Positions 26,885 through 34,785 of a DNA stretch of 64,000 nt are shown in pieces. Where the stretch lies: the NCBI RefSeq assembly GCF_004322855.1, contig NZ_CP036402.1, positions 992,001-1,056,000 of the forward strand, given 5' to 3'. The stretch is from Egibacter rhizosphaerae (GTDB lineage: Bacteria; Actinomycetota; Nitriliruptoria; Euzebyales; Egibacteraceae). A program made the position numbers and the translations under genes. The notes beneath the pieces were generated by a model, which saw only the letters and a list, made by a program, of their open reading frames with translations, was not told where the DNA came from and did not search any database. Numbering within the stretch: the first letter of the stretch is position 1; every line of letters begins with the position of its first letter.

Positions 26885-27982
26885 TCAAACGGGATCGGCG
26901 GACGGATCCGGCGACCGGGTCCGGCGGACCCTGAGGCCCGCGGTCCCCCGCTCGGGTCGAACGAGCCGGGCCCGTTCGAGCTGCGCGAGATCGGCCCGGG
27001 CGGTGGCTCGGTCGACGCCAGCGGCCTCCGCGTACTCCACGACGGTGATGACCTCTCCGAGCGCCGCGAGCGCGTCAACCGCGCGCGCCGGGGGGGCCGG
27101 CGGAGGCCTCCCCTGCGCCGTGTCCGCGGCATGCTCCAGGGCGCGAACGGTCACCTCGGCGTCCCACTCGACCCATCGGGTCAGGTCCCCGCGCCGACGG
27201 ATCGTGGCCGCGACCTCGCGGGCGTACGCGAGGGGATCGGCGACCCAATCGAGCTCGGGCACCGCGAGCCCCGCAGTGTCCAGCCGACGACGGACCAATC
27301 GGGCCGCCACGCGGGCCACCCGACCGTTCGCCGCCTCGAACGGCTGCCATTCGAGCAGCCGTTCGTGGACCACGCCGGCGACGACGAGCGCCGGCTCGTC
27401 GTCAGCCCCCGCCCTGAGCCAGTGCCCCAGGGCGGCGAGCCGGTCAGCGAGTTCGGCGACGGGGGCTCCGCGGTAAACGACCTGACCGTGGGCACCGTCG
27501 TGGACGTCCTGCTCGCTCGTCCGCGGACGCCCGACCACCGCAGGATCGACCAAGCCGTCGGTCAGCCGACCGTGGATCTCGGCGAGCACGTCGAGCGGGT
27601 CCCGCGCGAACCGCTGGACGAGGACGGACTCCTGGTCCCAGACGGCCAGCAGGTTCGCGTACTCGATGGCGGCGATGTCCTGGGTGGGCATCCCCTCGAG
27701 GCGCAACGCCCGGCTCCAGCTTCCCCGGGGCTCGCGAGCGCCGCTCTCCTCCGACTTCGTCCGCGCGACGGCGCCGCCCGCGTCCACCTCGTCCGCGGTC
27801 GCCTCCGTGAGCGGACTCGCGTCGAGGCGCGCGGAGGCGCGCGCCTGCTCCCGCCGGGCGATCGCGGCGAGGCGATCACGCCCATCGGTCGGCGCGGCGA
27901 CCAGCCGTGCCGAGGCCTCCTCTGCACGGGCGATCAGCTGCACCAGGCGCTCGGTGTGGCGCAGGGATGCGATCGACGACAC
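26885..27982 (-). CDS. Fic-fold protein with degenerate catalytic motif and winged helix
   Basis: A 365-residue protein. A helical N terminus (about 1-95) is followed by a Fic domain: EYANLLAVWD, VDPAVVGRPRTSEQDVHDGA, VVYRGAPVAELADRLAALGHWL, then the motif region LLEWQPFEAANGRVARVAARLV. Fic enzymes need HxFx(D/E)GNGR; here it reads Q213-PFEAANGR, so the catalytic histidine is Gln and the first Gly is Ala, while Asn-Gly-Arg and the second Arg stay. A C-terminal winged helix-turn-helix follows (VITVVEYAEAAGVDRATARADLAQLERARLV). AMPylation activity is probably lost; a DNA-binding regulatory role is possible. It starts 8 nt after the HAD gene stop, in an operon with fxsA. Confidence 0.72.
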   Translation of the reverse strand: MSSIASLRHTERLVQLIARAEEASARLVAAPTDGRDRLAAIARREQARASARLDASPLTEATADEVDAGGAVARTKSEESGAREPRGSWSRALRLEGMPTQDIAAIEYANLLAVWDQESVLVQRFARDPLDVLAEIHGRLTDGLVDPAVVGRPRTSEQDVHDGAHGQVVYRGAPVAELADRLAALGHWLRAGADDEPALVVAGVVHERLLEWQPFEAANGRVARVAARLVRRRLDTAGLAVPELDWVADPLAYAREVAATIRRRGDLTRWVEWDAEVTVRALEHAADTAQGRPPPAPPARAVDALAALGEVITVVEYAEAAGVDRATARADLAQLERARLVRPERGTAGLRVRRTRSPDPSADPV

Positions 27983-27990
27983 CAGCGCGC

Positions 27991-28797
27991 CTATCGCTTC
28001 CGCATCCGCCGCGGTTGGGCGAGCAGCGCGGCGGCCCGGCGACGTCCGTGCCACCGCCCGAGCCCGTAGCCGCCGACGCCGGCGACCGCGCCGAGACCGG
28101 TCGACAGCGACCACCGCATCACACGCTTCTGCTGGCGGTTGAACTCGATGACCGGCCACCCGCGTCGGTGGGCGACGGCCATCATCGGCCGATCGGGGTT
28201 GACCGCCACGGGATTGCCCACGAGCTGCATCATCGGCAGATCGCTGGCGGAGTCGGAGTACGCGTAGCAGCTCGTCGGTTCGTAGCCCCGCTCCGCCATG
28301 AGCTTGCGCATGACCTCGGCCTTGCCCTCGCCGTAGCAGAAGGGCGCGGCGAGGTTCCCCGTGTACACCCCGTCGACGATCTCGCTCTGCGTGCCCAGGC
28401 CACCGGTCAGCTCGAGCGCGCTCGCGAGCTCCTCGACGATCTCGACCGGGCTGGCCGACACGATCCAGACGTCGCGGTCGGCCTCGGCGTGCATGTCGAG
28501 CAGCGCCTGCGCCTCCGGCCGGATCCGGGGGAGGATCTCCTCGACCACCTGCGGGCAGAGGCGACGGAACGACTCGGCCTCGTGACCCGCGACGCTCGCC
28601 AGGATGCGGTCGCGCAACTTCTCGCTCTTCTCGTCGCTCGCGCCGAACAGCCGGAACACGAGGCCGCTCACACCGTCGGCGAGTAACCGTGGGAGCGGCA
28701 ACAGCCCCTCGCGATAGGCAGCCTTGCCGAAGTAGTAGGCACTCGAGCCCGACATGAGCGTCCGGTCGAGGTCGAAGAACGCGGCGGCCTTGGTCAT
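27991..28797 (-). CDS. HAD-IB family phosphatase, SerB/CicA type, with C-terminal membrane segment
   Basis: 268 residues. HAD motif I FFDLDRTLMSGSS (both Asp present), motif II WIVSASPVEIVEEL with Ser, motif III Lys in CYGEGKAEVMRKL and motif IV YSDSASDLPMM. The helical cap between residues 20 and 95 matches subfamily IB. After the catalytic domain a hydrophobic Gly-rich helix (LSTGLGAVAGVGGYGLGRW) and a basic tail suggest membrane attachment, as in actinobacterial relatives. Substrate unknown; relatives dephosphorylate phosphoserine or lysophospholipid-like compounds. Its ATG overlaps the fxsA stop (ATGA), so the two are translationally coupled. Confidence 0.85.
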   Translation of the reverse strand: MTKAAAFFDLDRTLMSGSSAYYFGKAAYREGLLPLPRLLADGVSGLVFRLFGASDEKSEKLRDRILASVAGHEAESFRRLCPQVVEEILPRIRPEAQALLDMHAEADRDVWIVSASPVEIVEELASALELTGGLGTQSEIVDGVYTGNLAAPFCYGEGKAEVMRKLMAERGYEPTSCYAYSDSASDLPMMQLVGNPVAVNPDRPMMAVAHRRGWPVIEFNRQQKRVMRWSLSTGLGAVAGVGGYGLGRWHGRRRAAALLAQPRRMRKR

Positions 28798-29339
28798 CGG
28801 GGGGGCTCCTCCTCGGAGGGGTCGTCGCGATGGCCGTCCTCGAGCGCCTCACTGGCCTCGGGTGCGTCCTCGCGCTCGACCCGCACCACCTCGACATCGA
28901 CCACGTCGTTCGTGTCATGCGGGCGGGCACGGCCGCCCCGTGGCGACGACTGCGCACCACGCAGGCCCGTCGCGCCGGCCACGAACAGACTGCTGCGTGC
29001 ACGCACGAGCCGGCGGAGACCCGCCCGGGTGGGCGGGAACAGGAGCGCGAGGCCGAGCGCGTCGGTGATGAAGCCGGGGGTCACGAGGAAGGCCCCACCC
29101 AGCAGCAAGAGGGCCCCGTCGACGACCTCCGCCGCGGGGACCCGTCCTTCCTGCAGGCTCCGCGTGAAGCGCTGCCAGGCTTTGAGGCCCTCGCGCCTGA
29201 CCAGCAGGGCGCCGAGCACCGAGACCGCGAGCAGCAGGCCGACGGTGGGCCACGGCCCGACGAGCTGACCGACCTGGATGATGACCAGCAACTCCAGGAT
29301 CGGTCCGACGACGAAGACGAGGAAGAGGATCGCGCGCAC
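28794..29339 (-). CDS. fxsA: FxsA family membrane protein
   Basis: 181 residues. N-terminal FxsA domain with AILFLVFVVGPILELLVII, the amphipathic Gly-rich second segment WPTVGLLLAVSVLGALLVRREG, and ALLLLGGAFLVTPGFITDALGL as the last hydrophobic pair; the signature TPGFITDALGL is diagnostic. The C terminus is a hydrophilic acidic tail (about 125-181). E. coli FxsA counters F-plasmid exclusion of phage T7; the general function is unclear. GTG 29339 is chosen because it opens the first membrane helix. It is the first gene of the fxsA-HAD-Fic operon. Confidence 0.85.
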   Translation of the reverse strand: MRAILFLVFVVGPILELLVIIQVGQLVGPWPTVGLLLAVSVLGALLVRREGLKAWQRFTRSLQEGRVPAAEVVDGALLLLGGAFLVTPGFITDALGLALLFPPTRAGLRRLVRARSSLFVAGATGLRGAQSSPRGGRARPHDTNDVVDVEVVRVEREDAPEASEALEDGHRDDPSEEEPPR

Positions 29340-29492
29340 GGTGGCTCCCGTCGATGGTAGTCCGACTCGACGATCGGAGGCCCACTCGATTCTAAGAGCC
29401 TGCACGTTCCGCGGCCTCGGCCGATGCGGCGACCCGGTCCACCCCTCGGGCCGTGCATCCCACAGGGGCCGGGTCGCCCTGCGCCCGCGGCC

Positions 29493-30182
29493 TCAGCCCT
29501 TCGGCAGGCCGCGCCTCGCGATCTCCTCGTCGAGGGCGGCGTCGCCGATCAAGCGCCCGAGGCGCCGGTTGACGGCGTCGAGCGTCGCCCGCACCGCACT
29601 CTCGCGCAGGTCCCCGCGGATCAGCGCGGAACCGATGTGCTGGTCCTGGCCGTCGAGGGTGAGCACGGTCACGGCGATCGAGCAGACCTCGTCCCGCGAC
29701 CCGCCGGCACCGTCGCGCGACATCCACTCGACGTGCATCCGCACGTCGTCACGGACGACCTCCCGCAATGCTTGCAGTGTGGCCGCGGCCGCGGTGCGGG
29801 GTGTGTGATCCCCGGTCGCGAGACCTTCGGCCGCGCCCCGGACCTCCCGTCCTCGGTAGCGCAAGGTCACCTCGACCCGGGTGTCGAGTTCACCGCGTTG
29901 GACCTCCAGCCCTGCGAAGACCGGACGTTCGGCAGCAGTGCGCGGGGTGGGCGCGAGGGTGTCGAGGTCGACCCCGCCGACTCGCTCGAGGACCTGGATG
30001 ACCTCGTCCGTCGTGTCGCTCGCCTCCGCGTCGGGACCGATGACGACCCGCAGCTCGGCAGGACCGCGGGGATCCGGCCACCGCACCATCGCCTCCGCCA
30101 CGCCGTGCAGCTCCCGGACGGCCCGCTGGAGCTCCGGCAGATCTCCGGTGGTCCGCAGCACCGGTTTCCTTCCCGTCGTCAT
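29493..30182 (-). CDS. hypothetical protein with two related beta-alpha repeats
   Basis: 229 residues, soluble, no signal. Two segments share one pattern, a beta hairpin followed by an Ala-rich helix: VEVTLRYRGREVRGAAEG with TPRTAAAATLQALREVV, and IAVTVLTLDGQDQHIGSA with RESAVRATLDAVNRRLG. The N-terminal third (about 1-85) ends in PAELRVVIGPDAEASD and looks like a separate small domain. The repeat pattern recalls regulatory (LeuA dimer-like) or double-stranded-RNA-binding-like folds, but I cannot assign a family. The start could also be GTG at 30233. A TAGGCT box and a palindrome lie upstream. Confidence 0.55.
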   Translation of the reverse strand: MTTGRKPVLRTTGDLPELQRAVRELHGVAEAMVRWPDPRGPAELRVVIGPDAEASDTTDEVIQVLERVGGVDLDTLAPTPRTAAERPVFAGLEVQRGELDTRVEVTLRYRGREVRGAAEGLATGDHTPRTAAAATLQALREVVRDDVRMHVEWMSRDGAGGSRDEVCSIAVTVLTLDGQDQHIGSALIRGDLRESAVRATLDAVNRRLGRLIGDAALDEEIARRGLPKG

Positions 30183-30248
30183 GCCCCCGCCGTGGTCATG
30201 CCCGAGCCGTTCCCGCCATCGGACGTCACGCACGACCTGACCCTGCGT

Positions 30249-30277
30249 AGCCTAACGCAAACCTTCCGCGAAGGAAA
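30249..30277 (-). promoter_or_regulatory. promoter with embedded palindrome CCTTC-N3-GAAGG
   Basis: On the minus strand TAGGCT (30254-30249) could be a -10 box and TTTCCT (30277-30272) a poor -35. The spacer is filled by the inverted repeat CCTTCCGCGAAGG (30262-30274), a candidate operator for the downstream hypothetical gene. Confidence 0.3.
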
Positions 30278-30358
30278 GCTGTGAGTGATCGAGAATTACA
30301 CAGTGCGGTTGACACCGGCCAGGGCCGAGCCCGGAGTCAGACGCTCTAGCAACGGCGA

Positions 30359-31129
30359 CTACACGGGCGGCAATGGCGCCAGGTCGCGTTGACGCAGGAT
30401 GGTGAAGGGCTCCACCAACTCCCTGCCGACCGCCGCGCCACGTTCGGCGGCGATCCCGCGCACCCGTGGCTCCGGATCGGTCTCCCCGAGCTGACTCTCG
30501 TGACACCGCAACGCGGCCAGCTTCGTCCCGAACGTGTCGGCGATGTCCACGAACTCGACGAGGTCACCGCCCGACTGATCGGCGAACGCGGGGTCTCCGG
30601 GACTCGCGAGCCAAACCTCGGACACGTCCCAGGGTTCGAGCCCATCGTCCAGCAGCGAGGTGTCCCACAGGCGCGTGGAGGCCGCGGGGTTGATGCAGTG
30701 CAGGACCAGATCACCCACGGCCCGGTGGTCGGGATGGTTGATCCGGCCGGTGTCGGTCCAGCGCACCAGCGGATTGAGCGTGAGGACGACCTCGGGCTGG
30801 TGCTGGCGGATGACGCTCGCCACGTACCGACGGGCACCGACGTCGGGCTCCAGGTAGCCATCCGGCCACCCGCCGAACTGCACCCCCGCCACCCCCAGCC
30901 GTGCGCACGCGGCCCGCTGTTCCGCCTCGCGGATCGCCGCGAGCCGGCCACGGGACATCCCCGGGTCCTGGGAGCCGCTGGCCCCGTCGGTCATCACCAG
31001 GTAGCGGACCTCGGTGCCGTCGGCGACCCAGCGGCCGATCGTGCCCGCTGCCCCGAACTCCGCGTCGTCGGGATGCGCCACGACCACGAGGGCACGACGA
31101 AAGGGTCGCTCCGGCTCCCAGATCCGCAC
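30359..31129 (-). CDS. PIG-L/LmbE family deacetylase
   Basis: 256 residues, zinc-dependent deacetylase fold. Zinc motif [17 protein letters not shown] near the N terminus, [41 protein letters not shown] and the second zinc site [18 protein letters not shown]. Members deacetylate N-acetyl-glucosamine derivatives such as GlcNAc-Ins (MshB, step two of mycothiol synthesis); the DDAEFG variant is more typical of general PIG-L proteins than MshB, so I do not call it mshB. GTG 31129 has AAGGAG 5 nt upstream. It is divergent from clpS. Confidence 0.85.
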   Translation of the reverse strand: MRIWEPERPFRRALVVVAHPDDAEFGAAGTIGRWVADGTEVRYLVMTDGASGSQDPGMSRGRLAAIREAEQRAACARLGVAGVQFGGWPDGYLEPDVGARRYVASVIRQHQPEVVLTLNPLVRWTDTGRINHPDHRAVGDLVLHCINPAASTRLWDTSLLDDGLEPWDVSEVWLASPGDPAFADQSGGDLVEFVDIADTFGTKLAALRCHESQLGETDPEPRVRGIAAERGAAVGRELVEPFTILRQRDLAPLPPV

Positions 31130-31183
31130 GGGTGCTCCTTCGAACGGTTCGTTCGACGCTCGCGGGACCGACCCGGCGCTCGG

Positions 31184-31195
31184 TACCCTGCGGTC
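31184..31195 (+). promoter_or_regulatory. -10 box TACCCT for leaderless clpS
   Basis: TACCCT (31184-31189), then 6 nt, then ATG 31196. There is no Shine-Dalgarno sequence. Confidence 0.5.
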
Positions 31196-31525
31196 ATGCC
31201 GACCACCTCGACCCCGCCCACCACGCTGACCGCGGCCGCGCCGACACTACCGGTCGAGGCCCCGGACGCGGACGTCGAGGAGCACACGGATCTGGATCAG
31301 CCGTGGAACGTGATCGTGTGGAACGATCCGGTGACCCTGATGTCCTACGTGGTCTACGTACTGCGCAAGCTGTTCGGCTATGACGAGGCGACCGCGACCC
31401 AGCTGATGCTACAGGTGCACCACGAGGGCAAGGCCGTGGTCGCGAGCGAGCCACGCGAGAAGGCCGAGCACTACGTCTCGCGGCTGCACGCCCACGGGTT
31501 GCACGCGACGCTGTCGCGAGCCTAG
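31196..31525 (+). CDS. clpS: ATP-dependent Clp protease adaptor ClpS
   Basis: 109 residues. Cytoplasmic adaptor that binds N-end rule substrates and hands them to the ClpA/ClpC unfoldase. The disordered N terminus (1-33) is followed by the core [27 protein letters not shown], with Asn-Asp of the N-degron pocket, then [33 protein letters not shown]. The length and the HHEGKAVV motif are standard. It is followed by DUF2017, the usual actinobacterial neighbour. Confidence 0.95.
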   Translation: MPTTSTPPTTLTAAAPTLPVEAPDADVEEHTDLDQPWNVIVWNDPVTLMSYVVYVLRKLFGYDEATATQLMLQVHHEGKAVVASEPREKAEHYVSRLHAHGLHATLSRA

Positions 31526-31556
31526 TTCTGACACCGAACGAGACTCGGGGGCCGAG

Positions 31557-32060
31557 ATGGTCGAACGGCGCATCGCGCCCGGCAACGACGGCGGTCTGCG
31601 GGTCCGCCTGCCACCCCGCGAGTACGAACTGCTCGCCACCCTGCCGGAGCGATTGCATGCCCTCCTCGGCGACGCGGGCGATCCCGGCGGTGTCCGTGCC
31701 CGGCTCTTCCCCCCGGCCTACCCGGACGACGAGGAGGCCGAGGCGGAGTATCGCCAGTTGATCGGGGAGCCCCTTGCCGAGGAGAAGCGCGTCGTGATCG
31801 AAGCGTTCGCCGGCACGCTCGAACGCGCCAGCGAGCGCGGCGACGCGCTGGAGCTCCGCTTGGACGGCGACGAGGCCGAGTCGTGGCTCTCTGCCCTGAA
31901 CGACACGCGGCTCGCGCTCGCGACCCTCGTGGGAATCGAGTCCGAGGAGCAGTGGGAGCAAGGACCGGGCGATGACCCGTCGTTGATCGCGCTCCACTAC
32001 TTGGGCCTCCTGCAGGAGGAGCTCCTCGACGTCCTCGGCGGGCGCCTGCTCGACGAGTGA
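31557..32060 (+). CDS. DUF2017 family protein
   Basis: 167 residues, acidic, mainly helical. The N terminus RVRLPPREYELLATLPERLHALL, the central RLFPPAYPDDEEAEAEYRQLIGEPL and the C-terminal ALNDTRLALATLVGIESEEQWEQ with LGLLQEELLDVL match DUF2017, a family usually found directly after clpS in actinobacteria. The function is not known; conserved linkage suggests a part in Clp-mediated proteolysis. It is spaced 31 nt from clpS and is probably in the same transcript. Confidence 0.85.
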   Translation: MVERRIAPGNDGGLRVRLPPREYELLATLPERLHALLGDAGDPGGVRARLFPPAYPDDEEAEAEYRQLIGEPLAEEKRVVIEAFAGTLERASERGDALELRLDGDEAESWLSALNDTRLALATLVGIESEEQWEQGPGDDPSLIALHYLGLLQEELLDVLGGRLLDE

Positions 32061-32106
32061 TCGGGCTCCGCCCGGGGGCCACGGCACGGCAGCGGCGCCG
32101 GGAAGA

Positions 32107-32122
32107 TACCGTTCGGTAACAT
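32107..32122 (+). promoter_or_regulatory. TetR operator overlapping a leaderless promoter
   Basis: TACCG-TT-CGGTA (32107-32118) is a perfect 5+5 inverted repeat, and its last bases begin TAACAT (32117-32122), a -10 box 7 nt before the tetR-type gene. Binding of the encoded repressor here would shut off its own transcription, the common autoregulation of TetR genes. Confidence 0.55.
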
Positions 32123-32129
32123 CAGGGAC

Positions 32130-32765
32130 ATGCGAACCCGTTTGCGCGCCGCCGAGCGACGCCGCCAGCTCATCACGATCGCGAGCCGACTGTTCTCCGA
32201 GCACGGTTACCACGGTTTGTCGATGGAGCAACTCGCGGAAGCCGCCGGGGTCAGCAAGCCGGTCCTCTACCAGCACTTCCCGTCCAAGCGTGAGCTCTAC
32301 CTCGCGCTCGTGGGCGAGGCCGTCCAGGAGATGGAGAAGCAGGTCCGCTCCGCGTTGGAGGGCACCACGGACAACCGGGCCCGGGTCGAGGGTGCGATCG
32401 CCGCCTACTTCGACTTCGTCGAGGACCCGAGGTTCCGGCTCGTGTTCGCGACCGCGGAACTCGGCGACGACGCGGTGCGCCGCGAGGTGGACGGTGCGAT
32501 CCATCGGGTGGCCGATCAGATCGCGGCGCTGATCGCCGAGGACGCGGAGCTGCACGAGGACGCCGCACGCTTCCTCGCCAACGCGGTGCGCGGTTTGGCC
32601 GCCGAAGGGGCCCGCTGGTGGATCGAGCAGAGCAGCATCACCAAGGAGGAGGCCGTGCGGATCCTCGCGCGACTGGCCTGGCGCGGCCTCGGCTCGTTCG
32701 GGACTCCACCACCGGGGTCGGGTACGGAGGACGCGCCGGGCGAGCAGCCCCCCTCGCGCTCCTGA
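32130..32765 (+). CDS. TetR/AcrR family transcriptional regulator
   Basis: 211 residues. N-terminal HTH domain RRQLITIASRLFSEHGYHGLSMEQLAEAAGVSK with PVLYQHFPSKRELYLALV, the classical TetR signature. The C-terminal ligand domain (about 70-190) is helical (AAYFDFVEDPRFRLVFATAEL, FLANAVRGLAAEGARWWIEQ) and the final 25 residues are disordered. The ligand cannot be told. No transporter or enzyme gene is adjacent on the same strand; the DUF885 gene converges on it. Probably autoregulated through the palindrome in its promoter. Confidence 0.9.
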   Translation: MRTRLRAAERRRQLITIASRLFSEHGYHGLSMEQLAEAAGVSKPVLYQHFPSKRELYLALVGEAVQEMEKQVRSALEGTTDNRARVEGAIAAYFDFVEDPRFRLVFATAELGDDAVRREVDGAIHRVADQIAALIAEDAELHEDAARFLANAVRGLAAEGARWWIEQSSITKEEAVRILARLAWRGLGSFGTPPPGSGTEDAPGEQPPSRS

Positions 32766-32780
32766 CGGCGCCCGCACCCC

Positions 32781-34535
32781 CTAGCCCCCGCGCCGGGCGA
32801 CCTGCTGCAGCAGCGGGGGCAGCGCTCTCGGGGGCGGCGCTCCGGCCTCGAGCACCGCGGTGTGAAACGCGGTGTCGCTGTACGGCCATGTCGCCCGGAG
32901 CTCGCCGAGCAGCCGTCCCCCGATCGCGTAGACCGACCGGCGAGCAGGATCGAGACGTGCCCGGCGAACCGTGGCGCGGGCTCGAGGGGGATCGACGTGT
33001 GCGCGCTCGACGAGCAGCCGTTCGGCACGGTCGGCATCCCAGCCCCGGGTGTGCAGTCCGAGGTCGACCAGTGCCTCCGCGATCCCCCAGCAGTCCATGA
33101 CCTCGCGGGCCAGGCGCATCTTGGGGTTCCCCACGCCGCGACGCACGATGGTCCGCTCCGCGTAGAGCGCCCACCCTTCGACCAGCACGGGATTCCGCAG
33201 CACGCGCCGCACGCGGCGTTCGTGGGCGCGCAGGTAGGCGACGTGCAGGTGGTGGCCGGGGTAGACCTCGTGCAACGCGGCGGCCCGCAGTGCGTGCACG
33301 TCTCCCGCGCCGAGGACGGTGCCGGCCTCGGGATCGTCCGGTACCGCGACCTCCAGAATCGACGCGTGCGTGGGATCGAGCGGCGGGGGCGGCCGCAGGC
33401 GGGCAAGGCCGCCTCCCGTCGCGGCCACCGCCTCGATGCGCAGCGGATGGGCGGCGGGCGGAGGGAAGGTCCCGCCTTCCGCCACCTCCTCGACGACCTC
33501 GCTCACGAGGTTCGCCGCGACCCCCAGCAGCTCGTCGCGCGGGGGGCGGTCGTGCGTGAGGGCCGCGAGAGCACGGTCGACGACGCCCCGCCCGGCCCTG
33601 GCCGAGCCATCCAGGTCCGTGGCCCGCCTCTCGGCGTCGGCTCCGGCCGCGGACAGCGCGGCGTCGGCGTGCTCTGAGAGGTCGTGGGCGTCGACCTCGA
33701 CCCCCAGGGCCGCGCGCGCCGCGCACTGCCAGCCGTCCTCTCCTGCGCGCCAGGGCCCGGTCGCGGGCGTCTGTTCGAGCCAGCCAGCCCAGGCGTGCAG
33801 GGCCCTGGCGGCCCGGTCGGCGGCCTCCGCGGCGGAGGGCCCGGCCCCGGCCTTCTCGATGAGCCGCGTGACGCGGTCGACCCGCGCGAGTGCGGCATCG
33901 CGATGGGGCTCCGAAACGGCCTCGAGGTTCGTCCGCGCCTGCGCCAGCAGCCGTGGGATCCCGTCGAGGCGCGCGGCCAGCGCGTGACCGGGCGTGGCGT
34001 CGGGGCGTTGCAGGCCTCCCACCGCCCCCGCGACGACGTCGAGGTAGAGGCGAGGATCACGAAGGTGCAGCTGGGCGACAGCGAGTTCGTGGCGCAGCCC
34101 CGCCAGTTCGTCGGCCAGCAGCGCGGCGTCCGCCCGGTCCCCCGGGTGGGTTGGGACGGACTCAGGACCCGGGTGGGTGGGGACGGACTCAGGACCAGGG
34201 TGGGTGGGGACGGACTCAGGACCAGGGTGGGTGGGGACGGACTCAGGACCAGGGTGGGTGGGGACGGACTCAGGACCAGGGTGGGTGGGGACGGAGTCAG
34301 GATCCTGGTGGGTGGCAGTGTCGGCACCCACGGCGTCGGACAACTGCCGGTCGAGGCGTTCGACGTCGCGCAGGCGAGTCGCGACGGCCTCGGGCCCCCA
34401 GTCGTCGATCGCGTGATCGGCGGAGGTGTCGCCGAGCTCGGTGGCGCGCACCGGCGCGTGGACGCGATAGTGCTCCAGCAGGCCTTCGAGGACCGCGTCC
34501 AGCCTGTCGGCGAGCGGGCCTGCTCGACGTTCCAC
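32781..34535 (-). CDS. DUF885 family metalloprotease-like protein with repeat insertion
   Basis: 584 residues. DUF885 proteins are zincin-type peptidases or hydrolases. The zinc motif ALHEVYPGHHLHVAYL is present (HExxxxHH form) with the downstream PVLVEGWALYAERTIVRRG carrying the third ligand Glu. YPYS-like WPYSDTAFHTAVLEAG and PLLQQ close the C terminus. Near residues 75-135 the chain contains a low-complexity block of PTHPGPESV repeats encoded by a 27-bp minisatellite, between the N-terminal helix and AALLADELAGLRHELA. No signal peptide, so it is cytoplasmic. GTG 34535 was chosen over an upstream start because GAGGGG precedes it by 5 nt. Confidence 0.8.
   Translation of the reverse strand: MERRAGPLADRLDAVLEGLLEHYRVHAPVRATELGDTSADHAIDDWGPEAVATRLRDVERLDRQLSDAVGADTATHQDPDSVPTHPGPESVPTHPGPESVPTHPGPESVPTHPGPESVPTHPGPESVPTHPGDRADAALLADELAGLRHELAVAQLHLRDPRLYLDVVAGAVGGLQRPDATPGHALAARLDGIPRLLAQARTNLEAVSEPHRDAALARVDRVTRLIEKAGAGPSAAEAADRAARALHAWAGWLEQTPATGPWRAGEDGWQCAARAALGVEVDAHDLSEHADAALSAAGADAERRATDLDGSARAGRGVVDRALAALTHDRPPRDELLGVAANLVSEVVEEVAEGGTFPPPAAHPLRIEAVAATGGGLARLRPPPPLDPTHASILEVAVPDDPEAGTVLGAGDVHALRAAALHEVYPGHHLHVAYLRAHERRVRRVLRNPVLVEGWALYAERTIVRRGVGNPKMRLAREVMDCWGIAEALVDLGLHTRGWDADRAERLLVERAHVDPPRARATVRRARLDPARRSVYAIGGRLLGELRATWPYSDTAFHTAVLEAGAPPPRALPPLLQQVARRGG
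34144..34305. repeat. 27-bp minisatellite, six units, in frame within the DUF885 gene
   Basis: Six adjacent 27-nt units. The four middle ones are essentially identical (starting GGGTGGGTGGGGACGGACTC on the plus strand); the outer two differ at a few bases. As 27 is a multiple of three, gain or loss of units keeps the frame, changing the copy number of PTHPGPESV. Confidence 0.95.
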
Positions 34536-34785
34536 GCCGTCCCCTCGGTCGCGTGTGCTCTGGCCCCCGCGAAGCGCCCCCGATCGCCGTGTGCGGCGAT
34601 CGACGACGACCGCGCGGGCCACCCCCAGGCGACTGCTACCCTGGAGAGACGCGGGTTACCCTTGCCGCGCCGCGCCCGGCCGCGCCGTACTCGATCGCGC
34701 GCCGTCCGCGCCCTACTCGTCCGGGCTCCGGCCGTGACGGCGCTGGCCGTTCATTTCCCGCCCACCGATCCTGTGAGAGTCCGCC

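Noticed and set aside
31141-31155. Second SOS-box-like sequence CGAACGGTTCGTTCG between PIG-L and clpS
   Set aside because: The half-sites are separated by 5 nt rather than the 4 nt of the actinobacterial LexA box, so helical phasing is off.
34144-34305. Possible CRISPR-like array
   Set aside because: Units are contiguous without spacers and lie in frame within a protein-coding gene.
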